The notes: a model not told the origin generated them from the letters alone. Shown: positions 1 to 8,999, counted from the stretch's first letter. The stretch is DNA of 64,000 nt from Pantoea sp. WMus005 (GCF_013415305.1 NZ_JACBXU010000001.1:806001-870000), one strand, 5' to 3'. Translations and numbers: made by a program.

Positions 1-419
1 TGATTAACCCGCAGCAGTTACAGGAAGTGACCGATGCCGGTGCGCAGTTCGTTATCAGCCCTGGCGTCACCGAATCGCTGCTGAAAGCGGCGGTTGACGG
101 GCCGGTTCCGTTGATTCCGGGTATCAGCACCGTTTCTGAGTTAATGACCGGTATGGACTATGGTCTGCGCGAGTTTAAGTTCTTCCCGGCCGAAGCGAAT
201 GGTGGCGTTAAAGCGCTGCAGGCGATTGGCGGACCTTTCCCGCAGGTGCGTTTCTGTCCGACCGGCGGCATCTCGCCGGCCAACTACCGTGACTATCTGG
301 CACTGAAAAGCGTGCTCTGCATTGGCGGATCCTGGCTGGTGCCTAACGACGCGCTGGAAGCGGGCGACTGGGATCGCATTACCCGCCTGGCGCGCGAAGC
401 TGTAGAAGGCGCGAAGTAA
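1..419 (+). CDS. eda: KHG/KDPG aldolase Eda (5' end cut off by window)
   Basis: This is the last part of the Entner-Doudoroff aldolase, which splits 2-keto-3-deoxy-6-phosphogluconate into pyruvate and glyceraldehyde-3-phosphate in the cytosol. Translation is open from base 3, giving 138 visible residues, so about the first third of the roughly 213-residue protein lies outside the window. The class I aldolase Schiff-base lysine is in the visible motif [12 protein letters not shown], and the phosphate-binding segment [12 protein letters not shown] follows. The stop is at 417-419 and purT converges on it, the same arrangement as in E. coli. The GTG at 27 is an internal codon, not a start. Confidence 0.95.
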   Translation, partial: INPQQLQEVTDAGAQFVISPGVTESLLKAAVDGPVPLIPGISTVSELMTGMDYGLREFKFFPAEANGGVKALQAIGGPFPQVRFCPTGGISPANYRDYLALKSVLCIGGSWLVPNDALEAGDWDRITRLAREAVEGAK

Positions 420-425
420 GTGATG

Positions 426-447
426 GCGGTGAGCACCTGCTCACCGC
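426..447. terminator. Hairpin between converging eda and purT
   Basis: A perfect 9-bp inverted repeat (GCGGTGAGC / GCTCACCGC, 4-base loop) lies in the 34-bp gap between the two stop codons. The following T-tract is weak on both strands, so it is at best a bidirectional terminator. Confidence 0.5.
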
Positions 448-453
448 ACATCT

Positions 454-1632
454 TTACCCCTGAACCGTGACCGCGGCGGCGCTGGCAATGGCACGCGCAA
501 TCGCCTGATCGGTGCTGTCACCGCTGGCGAGCGCCACACCAAGACGACGTTGCCCACTGATCTCCGGCTTGCCGAACAGTCGCAGTTGCAGACCGGCACC
601 CAGTGCCGCTTCGACATTCACAAACTGCACGTTCTGACTGGTCAGTTGCGGCAGGATAACAGCGGAAGCGGACGGACCATACTGACGAATCCCACCAATC
701 GGTAGCCCCAGGAACGCCCGCACGTGCAGCGCAAACTCTGACAGATCCTGCGAAATCAGCGTGACCATGCCGGTATCGTGTGGACGCGGTGAAACTTCGC
801 TGAACACCACCTCATCACCGCAGACAAACAGCTCAACGCCAAACAGGCCATAGCCGCCCAGCGCCTTAACGACCTGCGCGGCAACATCCTGCGCCCGTTG
901 CAGCGCCAGTTCACTCATCTGCTGCGGCTGCCAGGACTCGCGGTAATCGCCATCCTCCTGACGGTGACCAATCGGCGCACAGAAGTGAATGCCATCGACG
1001 GCGCTGATGGTGAGCAGGGTGATCTCGAAATCGAAGTTGACGACGCCTTCAACGATGACGCGACCGGCACCGGCACGGCCACCCTGTTGCGCATAGTCCC
1101 AGGCTTTATCGAGCTGGCTGGCGTCGCGGATAAAGCTCTGGCCTTTGCCCGATGAGCTCATTACCGGCTTCACAATGCAGGGGAAACCGATCTCTGTGGC
1201 GGCTTCATCGAAGCGTACCTTGCTGTCCGCAAAGCGATAGCGTGAGGTCGGCAGTGACAGCTCTTCAGCCGCCAGGCGGCGAATGCCTTCGCGATTCATG
1301 GTGAGTCGTGCAGCGCGGGCGGTCGGAACTACACGCTGGCCTTGCTGCTCCAGCTCAACCAGCGTATCGGTGGCGATGGCTTCGATTTCCGGTACCACAA
1401 AGTCAGGCTTCTCAACGGCTATCAATGCTGCCAGCGCCGCGCCATCCAGCATGTTAATGACATGGCTGCGATGGGCGACATGCATTGCCGGCGCATCGGC
1501 GTAACGATCAACCGCGATCACCTCCACACCCAGACGCTGACACTCCAGCGCCACTTCTTTACCCAGTTCACCTGAACCCAATAACATCACACGCGTTGCC
1601 GCCGGACGCAGCGCTGTTCCGAGAGTCGTCAT
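454..1632 (-). CDS. purT: Phosphoribosylglycinamide formyltransferase 2 (formate-dependent)
   Basis: PurT uses ATP and formate to formylate GAR, an alternative to PurN in purine synthesis. The 392-residue protein matches E. coli PurT throughout: N-terminal pre-ATP-grasp domain with [10 protein letters not shown], then the ATP-grasp domain with [11 protein letters not shown] and a metal-binding stretch ending [10 protein letters not shown]. The ATG at 1632 is preferred over an in-frame ATG 11 codons upstream because it has a purine-rich ribosome site (AGGGGAA) and yields the family N-terminus [11 protein letters not shown] PurR-type operator lies 40 bp upstream, so purine repression is likely. 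yebG and yebF, the usual neighbours, are absent. Confidence 0.97.
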   Translation of the reverse strand: MTTLGTALRPAATRVMLLGSGELGKEVALECQRLGVEVIAVDRYADAPAMHVAHRSHVINMLDGAALAALIAVEKPDFVVPEIEAIATDTLVELEQQGQRVVPTARAARLTMNREGIRRLAAEELSLPTSRYRFADSKVRFDEAATEIGFPCIVKPVMSSSGKGQSFIRDASQLDKAWDYAQQGGRAGAGRVIVEGVVNFDFEITLLTISAVDGIHFCAPIGHRQEDGDYRESWQPQQMSELALQRAQDVAAQVVKALGGYGLFGVELFVCGDEVVFSEVSPRPHDTGMVTLISQDLSEFALHVRAFLGLPIGGIRQYGPSASAVILPQLTSQNVQFVNVEAALGAGLQLRLFGKPEISGQRRLGVALASGDSTDQAIARAIASAAAVTVQG

Positions 1633-1671
1633 ACATTCCCCTAAGCAGTCAAAATTCGCGCGCAAGTATAA

Positions 1672-1687
1672 ACGAAAACGTTTGCTT
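1672..1687 (-). promoter_or_regulatory. PurR operator upstream of purT
   Basis: The 16-mer ACGAAAACGTTTGCTT differs from the PurR consensus (ANGCAAACGTTTNCNT) at one fixed position. It lies 40-55 bp before the purT start, where it could block the promoter. The match is seen directly; regulation is inferred. Confidence 0.75.
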
Positions 1688-1797
1688 TCTCATCTTTCGC
1701 GCAGTTGATACCGCTTTTTGCCGTACTTTTCCCGCTCTGACGTTTCCTGACATCCTTTTGGGCAGGATAGCGGCTGACATCCTGAAAGGAGTGAATG

Positions 1798-2454
1798 ATG
1801 AATAACTGGTTGCAACAGATTCAGTCGGTGCTGACAAAGAAGGGCGGTGACGGAAAATCGGGCGGTGGCTTAAGCGACATGCTGGCACCCGGCGCACTGG
1901 GCGGTCTGGCCGCGATGCTGATCTCCAGCAAGTCGTCGCGCAAACTGCTGACTAAATATGGCGGCAAAGCCCTGATTGTGGGGGGTGGCGCGGCGGCTGG
2001 CGCGGTGCTGTGGAACAAATACAAACAGCGGGTCAGCGAGGCGCACCAGAATGAACCTGACTTCGGTGTGGCGCAGACGCCTGTTGATCTGCGCGCCGAA
2101 CGTCTGGTGACCGCGCTGGTGTTTGCCGCCAAAAGCGATGGGCACATCGACGATCAGGAGCGGGCAGCCATCGAGCAGAATATTCATCAATCCGGTTATG
2201 GTCAGGATGCAGAACGGCTGATTCAGAAAGCGATGAACCGCCCGCTGGATCCCCAGTGGCTGGCCGCCGATGTGAAAAATGAAGAGGAAGCGCTGGAGCT
2301 TTATTTCCTGAGCTGTGCCGCCATCGACGTGGATCACTTTATGGAGCGCAGCTATCTCTCCGCGCTGGGTGACGCGCTGAAAATCCCTCAGGATGTGCGC
2401 GACGGCATTCAGCAGGATCTTGAGGCTGAAAAAGCCCGTCTGCCCGCCAGTTAA
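1798..2454 (+). CDS. yebE: YebE, DUF533 inner-membrane protein
   Basis: The 218-residue protein matches E. coli YebE, an inner-membrane protein of unknown biochemical role in the DUF533/TerB-like family. A Gly/Ala-rich hydrophobic stretch (about residues 24-70, containing ALGGLAAML and [12 protein letters not shown]) forms the membrane part. The C-terminal helical domain carries [10 protein letters not shown] and [16 protein letters not shown], the conserved acidic DUF533 signature. Two consecutive ATG codons exist at 1795 and 1798; the second is better spaced (6 nt) from AAGGAG and gives the usual N-terminus. It is transcribed away from purT and is probably monocistronic. Envelope-stress (Cpx) control is known for the E. 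coli gene but no site is claimed here. Confidence 0.9.
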   Translation: MNNWLQQIQSVLTKKGGDGKSGGGLSDMLAPGALGGLAAMLISSKSSRKLLTKYGGKALIVGGGAAAGAVLWNKYKQRVSEAHQNEPDFGVAQTPVDLRAERLVTALVFAAKSDGHIDDQERAAIEQNIHQSGYGQDAERLIQKAMNRPLDPQWLAADVKNEEEALELYFLSCAAIDVDHFMERSYLSALGDALKIPQDVRDGIQQDLEAEKARLPAS

Positions 2455-2580
2455 TTCCATTACGACTCCGCTGGCGGCTTACAGGACGTGCTGAGCCAGC
2501 GGCAGCTTCTCTCGTCATCTCTGGCTTCCGGCCGCTGAAGTGTTACGCTTACAGATCATTATGTTGATGGAGACGAATGG

Positions 2581-4644
2581 ATGAAAGCACCCATCGCAAA
2601 AAAAATACCCCATGAGATGACGCTGCATGGCGAGACCCGCGTTGACAATTATTACTGGCTGCGCGATGACAAACGCGAAAACAGCGAGGTTCTTGATTAC
2701 CTGCGTGCCGAAAATAATTACGGCAAAAAAATCATGTCTTCACAACAGCCGCTTCAGGACCGGGTATTAAAAGAGATCATTGATCGGCTGCCGCCCGAAG
2801 ATCACTCAGTGCCCTATGTGAAAAATGGCTACCGCTATCAGAGTCGTTACCAGACCGGTAACGAATATCCGGCCTATTACCGTCAGCCCGCAGCTAGTGA
2901 GGAGTCAGGCGAGTGGAGCCTGTTGCTGGATGCCAACCAGCGCGCTTCACACAGCGATTTCTACACCATGGGCGCGCTGCACATCAGCCCCGATAACCGT
3001 CTCATGGCGCTGGCTGAAGATTTTCTGTCGCGGCGGCAATATGGCATCCGTTTCCGCAACCTTGAAAGCGGTAGCTGGTATCCCGAAGTATTGAGTAACG
3101 CCTCATCCAGCTTTGCCTGGGGCAACGATTCGTGCACCGTTTACTATGTGCGCAAGCACCCGCAGACACTGCTCTCTTATCAGGTCTGGCGACATGAACT
3201 CGGCTCGCCTCAGTCTGATGACCAGCTGGTCTATGAAGAGCAGGATGACACCTATCATCTCAGCGTGCACAAGAGCACCTCCAAACAGTTCATCATGATT
3301 GCGCTCTACAGCACCAACACCAGCGAAATCCAGCTGATTGATGCTAACTTCCCTGACGCACAGCCGCATGTCTTTCTGCCGCGCCGCCGCGATCATGAAT
3401 ACAGCATCGACCATTACGATCATCAGTTTTTCATTCGATCTAACCGGGATGGCAAAAACTTCGGTCTCTACCGCAGTCGCTATCTGGATGAGTCACGCTG
3501 GGAAACGCTGATCCCGGCCCGGGAACAGGTGGTCATGGAAGACTTCCAGCTGTTTCGCGACTGGCTGGTCGTCGAAGAGCGTCAGCGCGGCTTAACCAGC
3601 CTGCGGCAGATAAACTGGGCCAGCGGCGAGACCAGCGGCATCGCTTTTGACGATCCCACTTATGTGACCTGGCTGGCCTACAATCCAACGCCGCGCACCA
3701 GCAAACTGCGTTACGGTTATTCATCGATGACTACGCCGACCACGCTTTTTGAACTGGATATGGATACCGGCGAACGCCGCATCCTGAAGCAGAGCGCGGT
3801 AAAAGGGTTTAACGCGGAAGATTACAAAAGCGAGCATCACTGGATCAAGGTCAGTGATGGCACCGAAGTGCCGGTCTCGCTGGTCTATCACCGCAAACAT
3901 TATCAGCCCGGTCAGAACCCGATGCTGGTCTATGGCTACGGTGCCTACGGCAGCAGCATGGATGCCGATTTCAGCGTCAGCCGCCTGAGCCTGCTGGATC
4001 GCGGCTTTGTCTATGCGCTGATACAGGTGCGCGGTGGCGGTGAGCTGGGGCAGCAATGGTATGACGGCGGTCGCCTGTTGAATAAAATGAACAGTTTCAC
4101 CGACTTTATTGATGTCACTGATGCGCTGGTGGCACGCGGCATCGGCCACCCGGAACGGCTCTATGCGATGGGAGGCAGCGCGGGCGGCCTGCTGATGGGT
4201 GGGGTGATTAACCTGGCTCCGCAGCGATTCCACGGTGTGGTGGCTCAGGTGCCGTTTGTGGATGTCGTCACTACGATGCTGGATGAGTCGATTCCGCTGA
4301 CTACTGGCGAGTATGATGAATGGGGCAATCCCAGCGATCCGGAATACTACCGCTACATCCGCCAGTACAGCCCTTATGACAATATCGAGGCAAAGGATTA
4401 TCCGCATCTGCTGGTCACTACCGGCCTGCACGATTCACAGGTGCAGTACTGGGAACCGGCAAAGTGGGTAGCGAAGCTGAGATCGATGAAAACCGATAAT
4501 AACCTGCTGCTGCTCTGCACCGATATGGATGCCGGGCACGGCGGCAAGTCGGGCCGCTACAAAGCCTATGAAGGGATCGCGATGGAATACACCTTCCTGC
4601 TCGGCCTGGCGCAGGGCACCTTACCGCCCGCTCAGGATTACTGA
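2581..4644 (+). CDS. ptrB: Oligopeptidase B (protease II)
   Basis: A cytosolic serine peptidase of the prolyl oligopeptidase family that cuts short peptides after Arg or Lys. At 687 residues it is the normal family length. It has an N-terminal beta-propeller (about residues 70-410) and a C-terminal alpha/beta hydrolase domain. The catalytic triad is readable as Ser533 in GGSAGG, Asp618 in [11 protein letters not shown] and His653 in [10 protein letters not shown]. The acidic residues before WGNP fit the basic-P1 specificity pocket. Its stop overlaps the converging exoX stop by 7 bp. Nothing is missing or unusual. Confidence 0.97.
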   Translation: MKAPIAKKIPHEMTLHGETRVDNYYWLRDDKRENSEVLDYLRAENNYGKKIMSSQQPLQDRVLKEIIDRLPPEDHSVPYVKNGYRYQSRYQTGNEYPAYYRQPAASEESGEWSLLLDANQRASHSDFYTMGALHISPDNRLMALAEDFLSRRQYGIRFRNLESGSWYPEVLSNASSSFAWGNDSCTVYYVRKHPQTLLSYQVWRHELGSPQSDDQLVYEEQDDTYHLSVHKSTSKQFIMIALYSTNTSEIQLIDANFPDAQPHVFLPRRRDHEYSIDHYDHQFFIRSNRDGKNFGLYRSRYLDESRWETLIPAREQVVMEDFQLFRDWLVVEERQRGLTSLRQINWASGETSGIAFDDPTYVTWLAYNPTPRTSKLRYGYSSMTTPTTLFELDMDTGERRILKQSAVKGFNAEDYKSEHHWIKVSDGTEVPVSLVYHRKHYQPGQNPMLVYGYGAYGSSMDADFSVSRLSLLDRGFVYALIQVRGGGELGQQWYDGGRLLNKMNSFTDFIDVTDALVARGIGHPERLYAMGGSAGGLLMGGVINLAPQRFHGVVAQVPFVDVVTTMLDESIPLTTGEYDEWGNPSDPEYYRYIRQYSPYDNIEAKDYPHLLVTTGLHDSQVQYWEPAKWVAKLRSMKTDNNLLLLCTDMDAGHGGKSGRYKAYEGIAMEYTFLLGLAQGTLPPAQDY

Positions 4645-5309
4645 AACTCTGACAGGTATTTATTCAGCGCCTGCCGCAATGGCGGGCGCAGATCGCTGAC
4701 ATTATTCAGTACCCACTTCAGGTAGCCCGGATCTTTCCTTGCTATCACCGCAATTGCCTGGCCGCGATATTTGCCAAACGGCAGAATGTCGTCGCGCTGG
4801 GCCGCCGGTTGTGAACGTACAATCATCTCGGAGGCACTCCAGCCAGAGGTCTCCATAATACGGATCAGCAGTGCCGCCGTGACATAGCAGTCATAGAGTG
4901 CGCGGTGCGCATGCAGGTCAGCGGGCGGCGTCACATCCAGCTTCAATGAATGACGCAGTGCCTGGTTGCCATATTTAATGCCCGGCCAGAGCTGACGCGC
5001 CAGCTGCATGGTGCAGATCCATTCACCGTACATCTCCGGCAGCATCCGGCGATCAAAACTGGCGTTATGCGCCACATAAAAGGCGCTGCCGTAATAGCGC
5101 GGTATCGCCTCTTCGATCGTCGGTTTACCGGCGACCATCGCTTCGGTGATGCGATGTACCGCCATCGCCTGACGGCTGATAGGGCGGTCGGGCAGAGTGA
5201 GATCGCTCATCGGATTCACAATCTGTCCGTTGACAACATCGACGGACGCAACTTCAACCACGCCGCCCTGCAGGCCGCAGGTTTCGGTATCAATAACGCG
5301 AAACATCAT
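4638..5309 (-). CDS. exoX: Exodeoxyribonuclease X (3'-5', DnaQ-like)
   Basis: ExoX degrades DNA from 3' ends, mainly single-stranded, and works in mismatch repair and recombination. The 223-residue product begins with the DnaQ-superfamily exo I motif (IDTETCGL), has exo II around HNASFDRR and exo III around [13 protein letters not shown]-terminal FGKYRGQA segment is typical of ExoX. The start overlaps the holE stop as ATGA, so the two are probably translationally coupled. A second ATG at 5306 is an equally plausible start. Confidence 0.95.
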   Translation of the reverse strand: MMFRVIDTETCGLQGGVVEVASVDVVNGQIVNPMSDLTLPDRPISRQAMAVHRITEAMVAGKPTIEEAIPRYYGSAFYVAHNASFDRRMLPEMYGEWICTMQLARQLWPGIKYGNQALRHSLKLDVTPPADLHAHRALYDCYVTAALLIRIMETSGWSASEMIVRSQPAAQRDDILPFGKYRGQAIAVIARKDPGYLKWVLNNVSDLRPPLRQALNKYLSEFQ

Positions 5310-5539
5310 TGCTTCATCTTCGGTTCATAAGGAAGGCGCGACAGGCTAAGCGACGCCTGGCGGTATTGCATCAGACGCTGGCGAAACCAGTCACGCAGCG
5401 CTTCGGGCTGCTCCTGCGCCACCATTTCGGCAACCACTGGCATGTTATAGCGCTCTTTAAACGCTACGCCCGCTGCCGCCAAATCGACATTGATCTTGTC
5501 TTTCTCTTCCTGGGACACCAGGGCAAGGTTATGGCTCAT
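5306..5539 (-). CDS. holE: DNA polymerase III theta subunit HolE
   Basis: HolE is the small accessory subunit that binds and stabilises the epsilon (DnaQ) proofreading subunit in the polymerase III core. The 77-residue product carries the family core [18 protein letters not shown] and ends [10 protein letters not shown], matching E. coli HolE. The ATG at 5539 follows AGGAGAATAGT, a good ribosome site; an ATG 18 codons upstream lacks support. It is the first gene of a two-gene unit with exoX (4-bp overlap) and is divergent from yobA. Confidence 0.95.
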   Translation of the reverse strand: MSHNLALVSQEEKDKINVDLAAAGVAFKERYNMPVVAEMVAQEQPEALRDWFRQRLMQYRQASLSLSRLPYEPKMKQ

Positions 5540-5597
5540 ACTATTCTCCTGACGATAGCGGGCAAAAGTAATGTTTTCGGCGGTCTGAATCAAGGAT

Positions 5598-5649
5598 AAA
5601 GGATCGCATCGCTGGCCTCGACAGTGTAAAACCAGCAGCGTATCCTTTT
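5598..5649. repeat. Long imperfect inverted repeat between holE and yobA
   Basis: The arms AAAGGATCGCATCGCTGG and CCAGCAGCGTATCCTTTT are near-complementary around a 16-base spacer in the divergent holE/yobA promoter region. The function is unknown; it could be a regulator site or a transcribed stem-loop. Confidence 0.5.
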
Positions 5650-5690
5650 GCTACGTTTATCGCCCTGGCGGCGGTTAAAAGGATGATTTT

Positions 5691-6068
5691 ATGCAGAAAA
5701 AACGCATTTACCGCATGGTTATTGCATTAGCAGCAGCCGGACTGATGGCATTCAGCTCGCTGGCTGCGGCGCATGCGCATCTTCAGTTTTCCCTCCCGGC
5801 GGCCAAAGCGCAGGTCACCACATCCCCCGATGCGCTGACGCTGAACTTCAGTGAAGATATTGAAGCGGCATTCAGCGGCATCACGCTGCTGGATAGCGCT
5901 CAGACACCTGTCGCGACCGCCAACGCCCGCGTCGAGTCAGATCAAAAAAACCGACTGATTGTTGGCCTGTCTCAGCCGCTGAAAGCGGGCAGTTATCAGG
6001 TTAACTGGCACGTGCTGTCGGTAGATGGCCATAAAACCGCAGGAAGCTATCGCTTTAGCGTGAAGTAA
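5691..6068 (+). CDS. yobA: YobA, CopC-family periplasmic copper protein
   Basis: A 125-residue secreted protein of the CopC family. It has a Sec signal peptide (basic MQKKRIYR, hydrophobic core, cleavage after AHA near residue 29), which leaves His as the mature first residue. That N-terminal His is the expected copper-brace ligand. The CopC ending VLSVDGHKTAGSYRFSV is present and supplies the second brace His. The gene is followed 5 bp later by yebZ (CopD) and then yebY, the same three-gene unit as in E. coli. Copper delivery or homeostasis is inferred from the family. Confidence 0.93.
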   Translation: MQKKRIYRMVIALAAAGLMAFSSLAAAHAHLQFSLPAAKAQVTTSPDALTLNFSEDIEAAFSGITLLDSAQTPVATANARVESDQKNRLIVGLSQPLKAGSYQVNWHVLSVDGHKTAGSYRFSVK

Positions 6069-6073
6069 CCCCG

Positions 6074-6949
6074 GTGACCACGCTCTGGATAGTGCTACGC
6101 GCACTGCATTTCGCCGCCGTGATGCTGCTGACCGGTAGCGCCTGCTACAGCGCACTGCTGGCACCTAAACGCTATCGTCCAATGCTGGCGCTACGATTAA
6201 ACCCGCTGGTGAAGGGGAGCGCCTGGCTGGCGCTGCTGAGTGCGCTGGCGATGCTGGCCTGCCAGAATGTATTAATGAGCGGCGACAGCACTAACCTGGC
6301 CGATATCGACATATGGCTGGCGGTGCTGGGCACGCACTTCGGTGCAGTGTGGCAGTGGGAAATGATTTACAGCGTGCTGGCCGTTATCGCGCTATTACTG
6401 ACCGGAAAGCTTCGTCAACAGGTGTTGTTGCTGGCTGGCGTGCTGCAACTGGCTTGTATGGCCCTGATTGGTCATGCCGCGATGCGCGATGGCTGGCCCG
6501 GTCTGCTTCAACAGTTTAATCACGCCATACATCTGATAGCTTCTGCGTTCTGGGTGGGGGGATTGTTTCCCTTGCTACTGCTGATGCGCGAGGCGCGCCA
6601 GATCGATCGCCGCAGCGACGCCATCCGCACCATGATGCGTTTTTCGCGCTATGGTCACCTGGCGGTCGCGTTAACACTGCTGAGCGGCGTGATAAACAGC
6701 GTGATGATCGCAGGCTGGCCACTCATGTGGCACGATTCACGCTACATTGTATTGCTGTTGTCTAAAGTGCTGCTGGTTGCTCTGATGGTGCTGGTGGCGC
6801 TGTTCAATCGATACTGGCTGGTGCCGCGATTCCGCCTGGCGGGCAGCGGGACACAGCAAAAATTTATTCGCATGACGCAGCTTGAACTGTTGCTGGCGTG
6901 TGGAGTGGTTGGGCTGGTGAGCGTATTTGCCACGCTGTCGCCAGCCTGA
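6074..6949 (+). CDS. yebZ: YebZ, CopD-family inner-membrane copper protein
   Basis: A 291-residue multi-pass membrane protein of the CopD family, thought to move copper across the inner membrane with CopC/YobA. About eight hydrophobic segments are readable. The first contains the family RALHFAAVMLLTG motif, and HAIHLIASAFWVGGLFPLLLL is a further conserved helix with His residues in the membrane plane (shown here as HAIHLIASAFWVGG). The start is GTG at 6074, only 5 bp after yobA, so co-translation is likely. yebY follows. Confidence 0.92.
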   Translation: MTTLWIVLRALHFAAVMLLTGSACYSALLAPKRYRPMLALRLNPLVKGSAWLALLSALAMLACQNVLMSGDSTNLADIDIWLAVLGTHFGAVWQWEMIYSVLAVIALLLTGKLRQQVLLLAGVLQLACMALIGHAAMRDGWPGLLQQFNHAIHLIASAFWVGGLFPLLLLMREARQIDRRSDAIRTMMRFSRYGHLAVALTLLSGVINSVMIAGWPLMWHDSRYIVLLLSKVLLVALMVLVALFNRYWLVPRFRLAGSGTQQKFIRMTQLELLLACGVVGLVSVFATLSPA

Positions 6950-6977
6950 ATGTGGTTCAAGAGAGAAAAGGGTAGTT

Positions 6978-7325
6978 ATGTTGCTGAAGAAAGTGATCCC
7001 CGCAATCCTGTTGTTATCCGTATGCGGCCAGGCGCTGGCGGCACAAATCATTACCGTCAGCCGCTTTGAGATCGGTAAAGAGAAGTGGCCGTTCAACCGT
7101 GAAGAGGTGATGCTGACGTGCGAGAAAGATGGTGCGATGTTTGTCATCAACCCAAGCACGCTAATGACCTATCCGCTGAACGATATCGCCGACACGCTGT
7201 TCAAAAACAAACAGGTGAAAGCGCAGCCAATCAGCGTGATCCGGGCCGAAGACAAAGCGCATCCGGGCCAGATGATGAGCCTGCAACCGATTGTTGAGCG
7301 CACCCAGGCGCTGTGCGGTAAATAA
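6978..7325 (+). CDS. yebY: YebY, DUF2511 periplasmic protein
   Basis: A 115-residue protein with a clear signal peptide (MLLKKVIPAILLLSVCGQALA) and a DUF2511 body; start is the ATG at 6978 with a GAGAGAAAAGGG ribosome site. An upstream in-frame extension into yebZ is rejected because it would mask the signal peptide. Two cysteines (in MLTCEKDG and QALCGK) could pair in the periplasm. It is the last gene of the yobA-yebZ-yebY unit; its function is not established, but the context suggests copper-related work. Confidence 0.9.
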   Translation: MLLKKVIPAILLLSVCGQALAAQIITVSRFEIGKEKWPFNREEVMLTCEKDGAMFVINPSTLMTYPLNDIADTLFKNKQVKAQPISVIRAEDKAHPGQMMSLQPIVERTQALCGK

Positions 7326-7456
7326 ACCTTCTGGGTGCAGCATCGCGCTGCGCCCAAACCCCGATTTTTTGCCGCTGCGATCACAAACTGATCCTGTTTA
7401 TGGCCCTGAGTCCTGCGTTTGCTGGAATTTTCACCACGCTGTTCTAGTCTTAAATG

Positions 7457-7556
7457 GCAAGGCGACACCGCCTTCATAAATGCCAACTTTTAGCGCACGG
7501 CTCCTTGAGAGCCATTTCCCTGGACCGAATATAGGAATCGTATTCGGTCTTTTTTT
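7457..7556 (+). ncRNA. sdsR: Small regulatory RNA SdsR (RyeB)
   Basis: About 100 nt directly downstream of yebY match the Hfq-dependent, sigma-S-controlled sRNA SdsR of enterobacteria. The matching blocks include GCAAGGCGA at the 5' end, ATGCCAACTTTTAGCGCACG, GAGCCATTTCCCTGGACCGA, and the terminal hairpin GACCGAATA / TATTCGGTC followed by T7. In E. coli SdsR represses several mRNAs including mutS and ompD. A CTAGTCT element just upstream fits a sigma-S -10 region. Its genomic place next to yebY is conserved. In E. coli the antisense RNA SraC (RyeA) overlaps it; here accessory DNA begins just past the terminator, so any SraC must start in foreign sequence. Confidence 0.93.
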
Positions 7557-7625
7557 GGTTGGCATTTAAAAACAGCATCTTAGATTAAAATCAATGAGTT
7601 AAACGCCACCCTGTTGCCTTCTGTT

Positions 7626-7712
7626 CTACTCTGCTGGACTCTGTGCCGCCACTTTGTCGCCATTTTTCTTCGCCATCAATGCCAGCGGATTAAGTTTAAC
7701 GAACCCGCCTTT
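7626..7712 (-). pseudogene. Relic of a phage integrase C-terminus
   Basis: On the minus strand the last 28 or so codons before a TAG read FVKLNPLA..AKKNGDKVAAQ. This resembles the tail of P2-like tyrosine integrases, where a (V/A)(K/S)LNPL block is followed by a GDK(V/M) tail. An in-frame stop cuts it off on the N-terminal side and nothing further is recognisable. It lies about 70 bp from the sdsR terminator, where an integrase 3' end beside an attachment site would be expected. The identification rests on a short stretch only. Confidence 0.45.
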
Positions 7713-7979
7713 CTATCCTTTAGTGAATAACCATGCAACTTGCCTGAACCCTGACGCGATAAATTCGCTTATATTGCGGTTTCAGCATCAATATCCTGTA
7801 CGGTGCAGACCATTTTACGACTGTGGTAGAAATTGTGCCCCTATCATCGTTGCCTTCGACGATGCGGACACCGTAATGATCATCAGACATGTGATGCTTG
7901 CCGTTTTGAGGGAGTGCTCATGGTCTGACATCAGGTAAAGGGGTACATGCAGTTGCAGTCTGCTAATCCAGGCGCGGTT
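7713..7979. other. No gene seen between integrase relic and gpV relic
   Basis: About 270 bp with no convincing coding potential. An open frame on the plus strand (7654-7938) has no ribosome site and a composition unlike the neighbours. It may be degraded phage sequence. Confidence 0.5.
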
Positions 7980-8121
7980 TTAACCGCGCGGGCGCAGCCA
8001 GTGCAGCCAGTAAGTTGTGTTTTTTCCTGTATCGACGCGGCAGAGCCCGCCATCAAGATTGACGGCCGACACGGATCAGGTTACGCAGCAGACACTGGAT
8101 TTCTGTAAGTTGTTCGTTCAT
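7980..8121 (-). pseudogene. Fragment of P2-like baseplate assembly protein V
   Basis: From the ATG at 8121 the minus strand reads MNEQLTEIQCLLRNLIRVG, then stops. A neighbouring frame continues VNLDGGLCRVDTG..TTYWLHWLRPRG before another stop. Together these match the N-terminal region of P2 gpV-like baseplate spike proteins (short helix ending LIRxG, then a beta-rich CRVxTG..TxWLxWL segment). A small deletion and frameshift separate the two pieces, and the rest of the gene is gone. It lies just after the membrane-protein gene on the same strand, as V follows S and the cargo slot in P2. Confidence 0.7.
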
Positions 8122-8145
8122 GGGGCTAAAATGCCCCAATTTTTT
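8122..8145 (+). terminator. Hairpin GGGGC/GCCCC with T-tract
   Basis: GGGGCTAAAATGCCCC is followed by AATTTTTT on the plus strand, a terminator-like form. No plus-strand gene upstream is recognised, so what it ends is unknown. On the minus strand the stem abuts the gpV start codon. Confidence 0.4.
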
Positions 8146-8188
8146 ACAAAGTAGAGTTGTGATTGTTTGCCTGGGAATCAGCAAACAT

Positions 8189-8947
8189 TCATACAATATT
8201 CATAAAGAAATATAAAAGTAACTTATAAGCGTATTCTATGTAGCTAAAGCCTCCATGCACATACTCAAACATCATCCCAGAAGCCAGAAAGTTGCAAATA
8301 AAAGCAGTAATTGTCCAATGGAAAATATACTTATTAGCTGAATCGAAATCCCTTTCAACTATAAAAGAAAATGAAATATATATAGCACTCAGGAAAAGAA
8401 AGATAAATCCTAAGTAGGCAGCAAGCTCAACTAAAAGCATGTTGAGACCTTCCAGATAAGCAATGTTGACGTAAGGTTCTGAAAGATAATTGAAAACTCT
8501 AGAGTAAATGCCGGTGTGAATGTAACCCTCATGATATGCAAGATATACTGCATGATACATAAGTACACCAACAATTAACGATGGAATGAGATATACTAAA
8601 TCATATAAGCGCCTCATGCCTCGCATATATATTTGAAAAGATACACCCAAAAAACATATTACCAATGGTAGCCATGAAAAGGACTTCATGATCCCGATAA
8701 ATAAAGATGGATAGACTGGAAAGATTACCAAAAGAAATGCCGCTATCATTATCGAGAGGGTCTTAAAGTTCTTTTTATTTATCTTATCCATTTCATATAT
8801 GTTTATCGTATTATTATTACCATTAATATTGTGACTTTGATTCCTTATTTCCGTCTTAAAATTTATTTTCAAATATTTTATGGTCAGGGCCGCTGAGAAA
8901 GTAAGCGCAATGAGTGAATCTAAAGAAAAGAAATTTTCAAATAGCAT
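8189..8947 (-). CDS. AT-rich multi-pass membrane protein in the S-V cargo slot of the prophage
   Basis: I do not recognise this 252-residue protein. The ATG at 8947 is chosen over one four codons upstream because GGAGGCTATT precedes it. Hydrophobic segments lie near residues 8-24, 64-86, 92-108, 117-136, 170-196 and 209-226. Between the first and second is a soluble stretch with the Asn/Gly-rich motif SHNINGNNNTINI (38-50). Base composition is much more AT-rich than the surrounding phage and core genes, a sign of separate origin. It lies on the same strand between the gpS and gpV relics, exactly where P2 carries the Z/fun gene, a slot used for variable cargo such as phage-exclusion genes. The frame is intact while the phage structural genes around it are broken. 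An exclusion or defence role is inference only. Confidence 0.8.
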   Translation of the reverse strand: MLFENFFSLDSLIALTFSAALTIKYLKINFKTEIRNQSHNINGNNNTINIYEMDKINKKNFKTLSIMIAAFLLVIFPVYPSLFIGIMKSFSWLPLVICFLGVSFQIYMRGMRRLYDLVYLIPSLIVGVLMYHAVYLAYHEGYIHTGIYSRVFNYLSEPYVNIAYLEGLNMLLVELAAYLGFIFLFLSAIYISFSFIVERDFDSANKYIFHWTITAFICNFLASGMMFEYVHGGFSYIEYAYKLLLYFFMNIV

Positions 8948-8999
8948 AATAGCCTCCATTCATGATATTTCATTAAGCGATCGTCCAGTCATTTAAGTT

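Noticed and set aside
7654..7938. 94-codon open frame on the plus strand after sdsR
   Set aside because: No ribosome site, odd composition, and it overlaps the integrase relic on the other strand.
7973..7990. GCGCGGTT / AACCGCGC inverted repeat as a terminator
   Set aside because: The loop is only two bases and there is no T-tract on either strand; it lies inside the gpV relic.
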